Source: CADEFF01 sp964569315 (GTDB lineage: Bacteria; Pseudomonadota; Alphaproteobacteria; Dongiales; Dongiaceae). From it: DNA of 8,726 nt. Both the position numbers and the translations under genes were made by a program. A model generated the notes under the pieces. It made no database searches and was not told the origin of the DNA. It saw nothing but the letters and a program-made list of their open reading frames with translations. The stretch covers positions 1 through 8,726 of the forward strand of contig CAZMUZ010000139.1 in assembly GCA_964569315.1 (NCBI GenBank). The letters run 5' to 3'. Shown piece by piece: positions 6,943-8,726 of the stretch (positions are counted from its first letter, which is position 1; every line of letters begins with the position of its first letter).

Positions 6943-7586
6943 GGGGCGGCCTCGCCGCCGAAGCCGACCAGCAGCCGCACGCGATCCGGGGCGGCCTCGC
7001 CGTCGGCGGTGATCGCGAGCGGCCGGGCCTCGCCGAGCCGCCGGGCGAAGGCAGCGCCGAGGGCGGCGGCGCGCGCATGGGCATCGGGCATGGCGGGCGC
7101 GAGCGCGACCGTCAGGCTGAAGCGGTTGCCGGCGGCCGCCTCCTCGATCGCCGAGGCGATCCGCGCGAGGCGCTCATGGGCGAGCGGCGAGAGCGCCGCC
7201 TCCCCGGCGGCGAAGAAGCCGCCGGCCGGCAGGCTCACGGCGAGCCGGCCCGGATCGCCCAAGGTTTCGATCTGCGCCAGCGGCAGCAGGGTCCGGATGC
7301 GCTCGCCGAAGCGATCGCGCTGTATTCGAGGGCTCCCGACGAGGTCGCCGCCCGCGATCTCGGGAATGCCTTCGGCGAGGACGGGGGCGAAAGCGAGCCG
7401 CAGCCCCGACAGGACCGGCTCGGCGCGCTCGGCGTCGATGCGGCCCGCACCGCTCAGCAGGATGAAGAAGACGAGCAGCAGCAGCTCGAGCCCGAGCAAC
7501 CCGATCAGGTTGGCATCGGCCCGCGCCGAATGCGCCGCCGCGGCGGCCTCGCGCTCCCGCGCGGCGGTGTCAGTCCATTCTGCCAA
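6939..7586 (-). CDS. MotB/OmpA-like single-pass inner-membrane protein, first copy
   Basis: A 215-residue protein with an Ala-rich cytoplasmic N-terminus, a membrane segment at about 27-46 (LIGLLGLELLLLVFFILLSG) and a periplasmic domain. The stretch RLAVSLPAGGFFAAGEAALSP (114-134) matches the strand-LF-x-x-G-x-A-x-L signature that opens OmpA/MotB C-terminal domains, and the last 80 residues keep the helix-strand order with RVRLLVGF (200-207) near the end. The peptidoglycan-binding Asp and Arg are not evident. VFFILLSGAGRID aligns without gaps to AFFLLQYAMSRFD of the next gene, suggesting duplication; in that register the MotB Asp is Gly32, with Glu34 two residues on. TTG at 7586 is preferred as start: it leaves a 17-base overlap with cheZ, whereas the in-frame ATG at 7736 would add 50 Arg/Pro-rich residues within cheZ. 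Confidence 0.75.
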   Translation of the reverse strand: MAEWTDTAAREREAAAAAHSARADANLIGLLGLELLLLVFFILLSGAGRIDAERAEPVLSGLRLAFAPVLAEGIPEIAGGDLVGSPRIQRDRFGERIRTLLPLAQIETLGDPGRLAVSLPAGGFFAAGEAALSPLAHERLARIASAIEEAAAGNRFSLTVALAPAMPDAHARAAALGAAFARRLGEARPLAITADGEAAPDRVRLLVGFGGEAAP

Positions 7587-8115
7587 GGGGGCCTGCGATC
7601 CGGGCGGGCCGCTTCGCCGGGTGCGAAGGCCGCGAAGAACGGGGGGGCTCGGAAGCCGGTCGGGCGCGCGATGGCGGCGCCGTCTCCAGCTCCGCGCCGA
7701 AGGCCGCGCGGACCCGCTCCAGCATGAGCTCGACATGCTGCAGCGTGCGGACGAGCTTGCGCACGCGCTGATTGGCGCCGTCCTGGAGATCGCAGGCCTG
7801 CTGGAGCGCGATCACCTCGCCCTTCACCGCGCTCGCGATCTCGGGCGCCATCTCGTGGGTCAGGGTCTCGATGCGCCGCACGGCGCCGAGCACGCCGAAG
7901 CTGGCCTCCTCGCTCGCATGCGAGACCGCCTCGAGCGCATCGGCGGTGCTGGGCAGATGATGGCCGCCGACCTCGTCGGCCTGCGGCGCCGCGATCTCCG
8001 CCCGCGCGCGGGTCATGGCCTGCGACAGGTCGAGCAGCTCGGCATAGAGCCGCAGGGCGGCCGAAGGCGTTTCGGCGTCGCGGACGGGCTCGGCGGAGGC
8101 GCGCGCTCTGGCCAT
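7570..8115 (-). CDS. cheZ: CheZ-like phosphatase of phospho-CheY
   Basis: A 181-residue mostly helical cytosolic protein. CheZ speeds dephosphorylation of CheY-P and so ends the chemotaxis signal. The diagnostic segment is ACDLQDGANQRVRKLVRTLQ (107-126), equivalent to the QDFQDLTGQ-I-K region of CheZ; Asp112 and Gln116 have the same four-residue spacing as the catalytic Asp143 and Gln147 of E. coli CheZ. Upstream, LPSTADALEAVSHASEEAS (54-72) matches the family's long-helix segment that begins the hairpin. The gene directly follows cheY with a 6-base gap, which supports the call. The end is unusual: after about 141 the chain is a Pro/Arg-rich tail without the acidic C-terminal peptide that E. 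coli CheZ uses to hold CheY. The overall identity is low, so the assignment rests on the active-site motif and position. Confidence 0.78.
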   Translation of the reverse strand: MARARASAEPVRDAETPSAALRLYAELLDLSQAMTRARAEIAAPQADEVGGHHLPSTADALEAVSHASEEASFGVLGAVRRIETLTHEMAPEIASAVKGEVIALQQACDLQDGANQRVRKLVRTLQHVELMLERVRAAFGAELETAPPSRARPASEPPRSSRPSHPAKRPARIAGPLGRMD

Positions 8116-8121
8116 GGCGGA

Positions 8122-8508
8122 TCAGAACCCGCCCAGCACGGCGGCGAGCTTCCGCTTCAGCGTCTCGGCGTTGAACGGCTTCACGATGTAGTTGCTGACG
8201 CCGGCTTCCCTGGCGTCGACCACATGGCGGCTCTTGCTTTCCGCGGTCACCATGATGAAGGGCAAGGATTTCAGCGCGTCGTCGGCGCGCACTTCGCGCA
8301 GCAGGTCGATTCCGCTCATCGGCTCCATGTTCCAGTCGGAGATGACCAGGCCGAAGGGGCGCTCATGCAGCTTGGCGAGCGCCGTGGCGCCGTCCGACGC
8401 TTCCTCGACATTGTCGAAGCCGATCTGCGTCAGCAGATTCCGGATGATCCGCAGCATCGTCTTGTAGTCGTCGACGATGAGGATCGGCATGTTCATGTTC
8501 ACACTCAT
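8122..8508 (-). CDS. cheY: CheY-type single-domain response regulator
   Basis: A 128-residue receiver domain with no output domain, the size of a classical CheY. All phosphorylation residues are visible: the acidic pair Asp13-Asp14 (VDD), phospho-acceptor Asp58 in VISDWNMEPMSG, Thr88 (MVTAES), Tyr107 and Lys110 in NYIVKPF. In CheY proteins phosphorylation of this Asp switches binding to a motor or other target. The ATG at 8508 was chosen over the in-frame ATG at 8544 because AAGGA lies seven bases upstream and the domain starts directly after it. It is the first gene of the five-gene operon and is followed by its likely phosphatase. Which histidine kinase feeds it cannot be told from the window. 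Confidence 0.95.
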   Translation of the reverse strand: MSVNMNMPILIVDDYKTMLRIIRNLLTQIGFDNVEEASDGATALAKLHERPFGLVISDWNMEPMSGIDLLREVRADDALKSLPFIMVTAESKSRHVVDAREAGVSNYIVKPFNAETLKRKLAAVLGGF

Positions 8509-8561
8509 GGGGGCGTCCTTCGGCTGCGCCGCCCGCGCCGGCAACGACCGATCGCGGCGCC

Positions 8562-8581
8562 AACCCTAGGCGCACAGGGTT
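8562..8581. other. Inverted repeat AACCCT/AGGGTT in the cheY upstream region
   Basis: AACCCT (8562-8567) and AGGGTT (8576-8581) form a 6-base inverted repeat with an 8-base spacer, next to the CtrA-box-like site. It could be a dimeric regulator site or a weak hairpin in the cheY leader. Nothing else supports a function. Confidence 0.25.
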
Positions 8582-8594
8582 AAATCGCCGTAAA
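8580..8594 (-). promoter_or_regulatory. CtrA-box-like site upstream of cheY
   Basis: Read on the minus strand, the sequence is TTTA-CGGCGAT-TTAA, one base away from the TTAA-N7-TTAA consensus bound by the alphaproteobacterial cell-cycle and motility regulator CtrA. It lies about 70 bases before the cheY start codon, in the only gap that could hold the operon promoter. CtrA controls flagellar and chemotaxis genes in many alphaproteobacteria, so the position makes sense, but a short motif like this also occurs by chance. Confidence 0.35.
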
Positions 8595-8595
8595 T

Positions 8596-8610
8596 GGCCG
8601 ACTTTCGGCC
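8596..8610 (-). terminator. Hairpin directly after the stop of the upstream gene
   Basis: On the minus strand GGCCGA-AAG-TCGGCC forms a 6-base, GC-rich stem with a 3-base loop. It begins at the base after the TAG of the Pro/Ala-rich gene. It is followed by ATTTACGGC rather than a T-run, so it is at best a weak intrinsic terminator or an RNA 3'-end stabiliser. Its position suggests that cheY starts a separate transcription unit. Confidence 0.4.
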
Positions 8611-8726
8611 CTATGGCGCGGGCGCCGGCGGCGGTGCGGCCGGCGGGGGCGCCGGGGCGGTTGCGGCGGTCGTGGCGGCCGCGGGTGCCGGGGGCGGCGG
8701 GGCCGGGACAGGTGCCGGGGCCGCTG
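8611..8726 (-). CDS. C-terminal end of a Pro/Ala-rich protein (partial)
   Basis: Only the last 37 codons and the TAG stop lie in the window; the rest is beyond the right edge. The visible tail is almost pure Pro and Ala (17 Pro, 16 Ala, 3 Thr, 1 Val), as in disordered tails and linkers of envelope proteins. The hairpin placed right after the stop supports this being a true gene end. The same DNA is also open as Gly/Ala-rich sequence on the plus strand, so coding on this strand is likely but not proven. The function cannot be told from the tail; it lies 102 bases upstream of cheY on the same strand. Confidence 0.5.
   Translation of the reverse strand, partial: AAPAPVPAPPPPAPAAATTAATAPAPPPAAPPPAPAP

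Noticed and set aside
6349..8583. Long plus-strand open frame opposite cheY, cheZ and the MotB-like genes
   Set aside because: It runs antisense through five recognisable gene segments, including an unmistakable CheY, and has Arg/Ala/Ser-rich composition typical of shadow frames.

Overview
The window is high-GC DNA with the codon use, gene families and tight gene packing typical of a motile alphaproteobacterium. A Rhodospirillales-type lineage is plausible, but the sequence does not prove it. There are two very different parts.

Left part (about 1-2610) is a loose, accessory-looking region. It holds a PhnB-like VOC-family gene on the minus strand (318-791), a possible 29-residue ORF (1049-1138, minus), an intergenic region with three copies of a GACGGTCGTC operator-like element (1245-1291), a GNAT acetyltransferase (1388-2107, plus) and an AT-richer orphan gene of unknown function (2158-2610, plus). 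The first 317 bases contain no gene I can support.

Right part (2615-8508, minus strand) is one compact operon read right to left: cheY response regulator, CheZ-like phosphatase, a first MotB/OmpA-like single-pass membrane protein, a second MotB-like protein with the transmembrane Asp, and a 1242-residue exported protein with AMIN-like repeats followed by a TPR-like region. The junctions are a 6-base gap, a 17-base overlap with a TTG start, an ATGA overlap and a GTGA overlap, so the five genes are almost certainly co-transcribed and translationally coupled. The operon converges on the orphan gene with only 4 bases between stop codons.

Upstream of cheY (8509-8610) is a short regulatory gap with a CtrA-box-like sequence and a hairpin that follows the stop codon of another minus-strand gene. 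Only the Pro/Ala-rich C-terminus of that gene lies in the window (8611 to the edge).

Read together, the operon joins a CheY/CheZ phospho-signalling pair to inner-membrane proteins resembling stator or proton-channel B subunits, and to a large periplasmic protein that may contact peptidoglycan and build protein complexes. Neither MotB-like protein shows the usual peptidoglycan-binding signature of the OmpA domain, so the AMIN/TPR protein may supply the wall contact. This is the most interesting system in the window. No MotA-type partner is visible.
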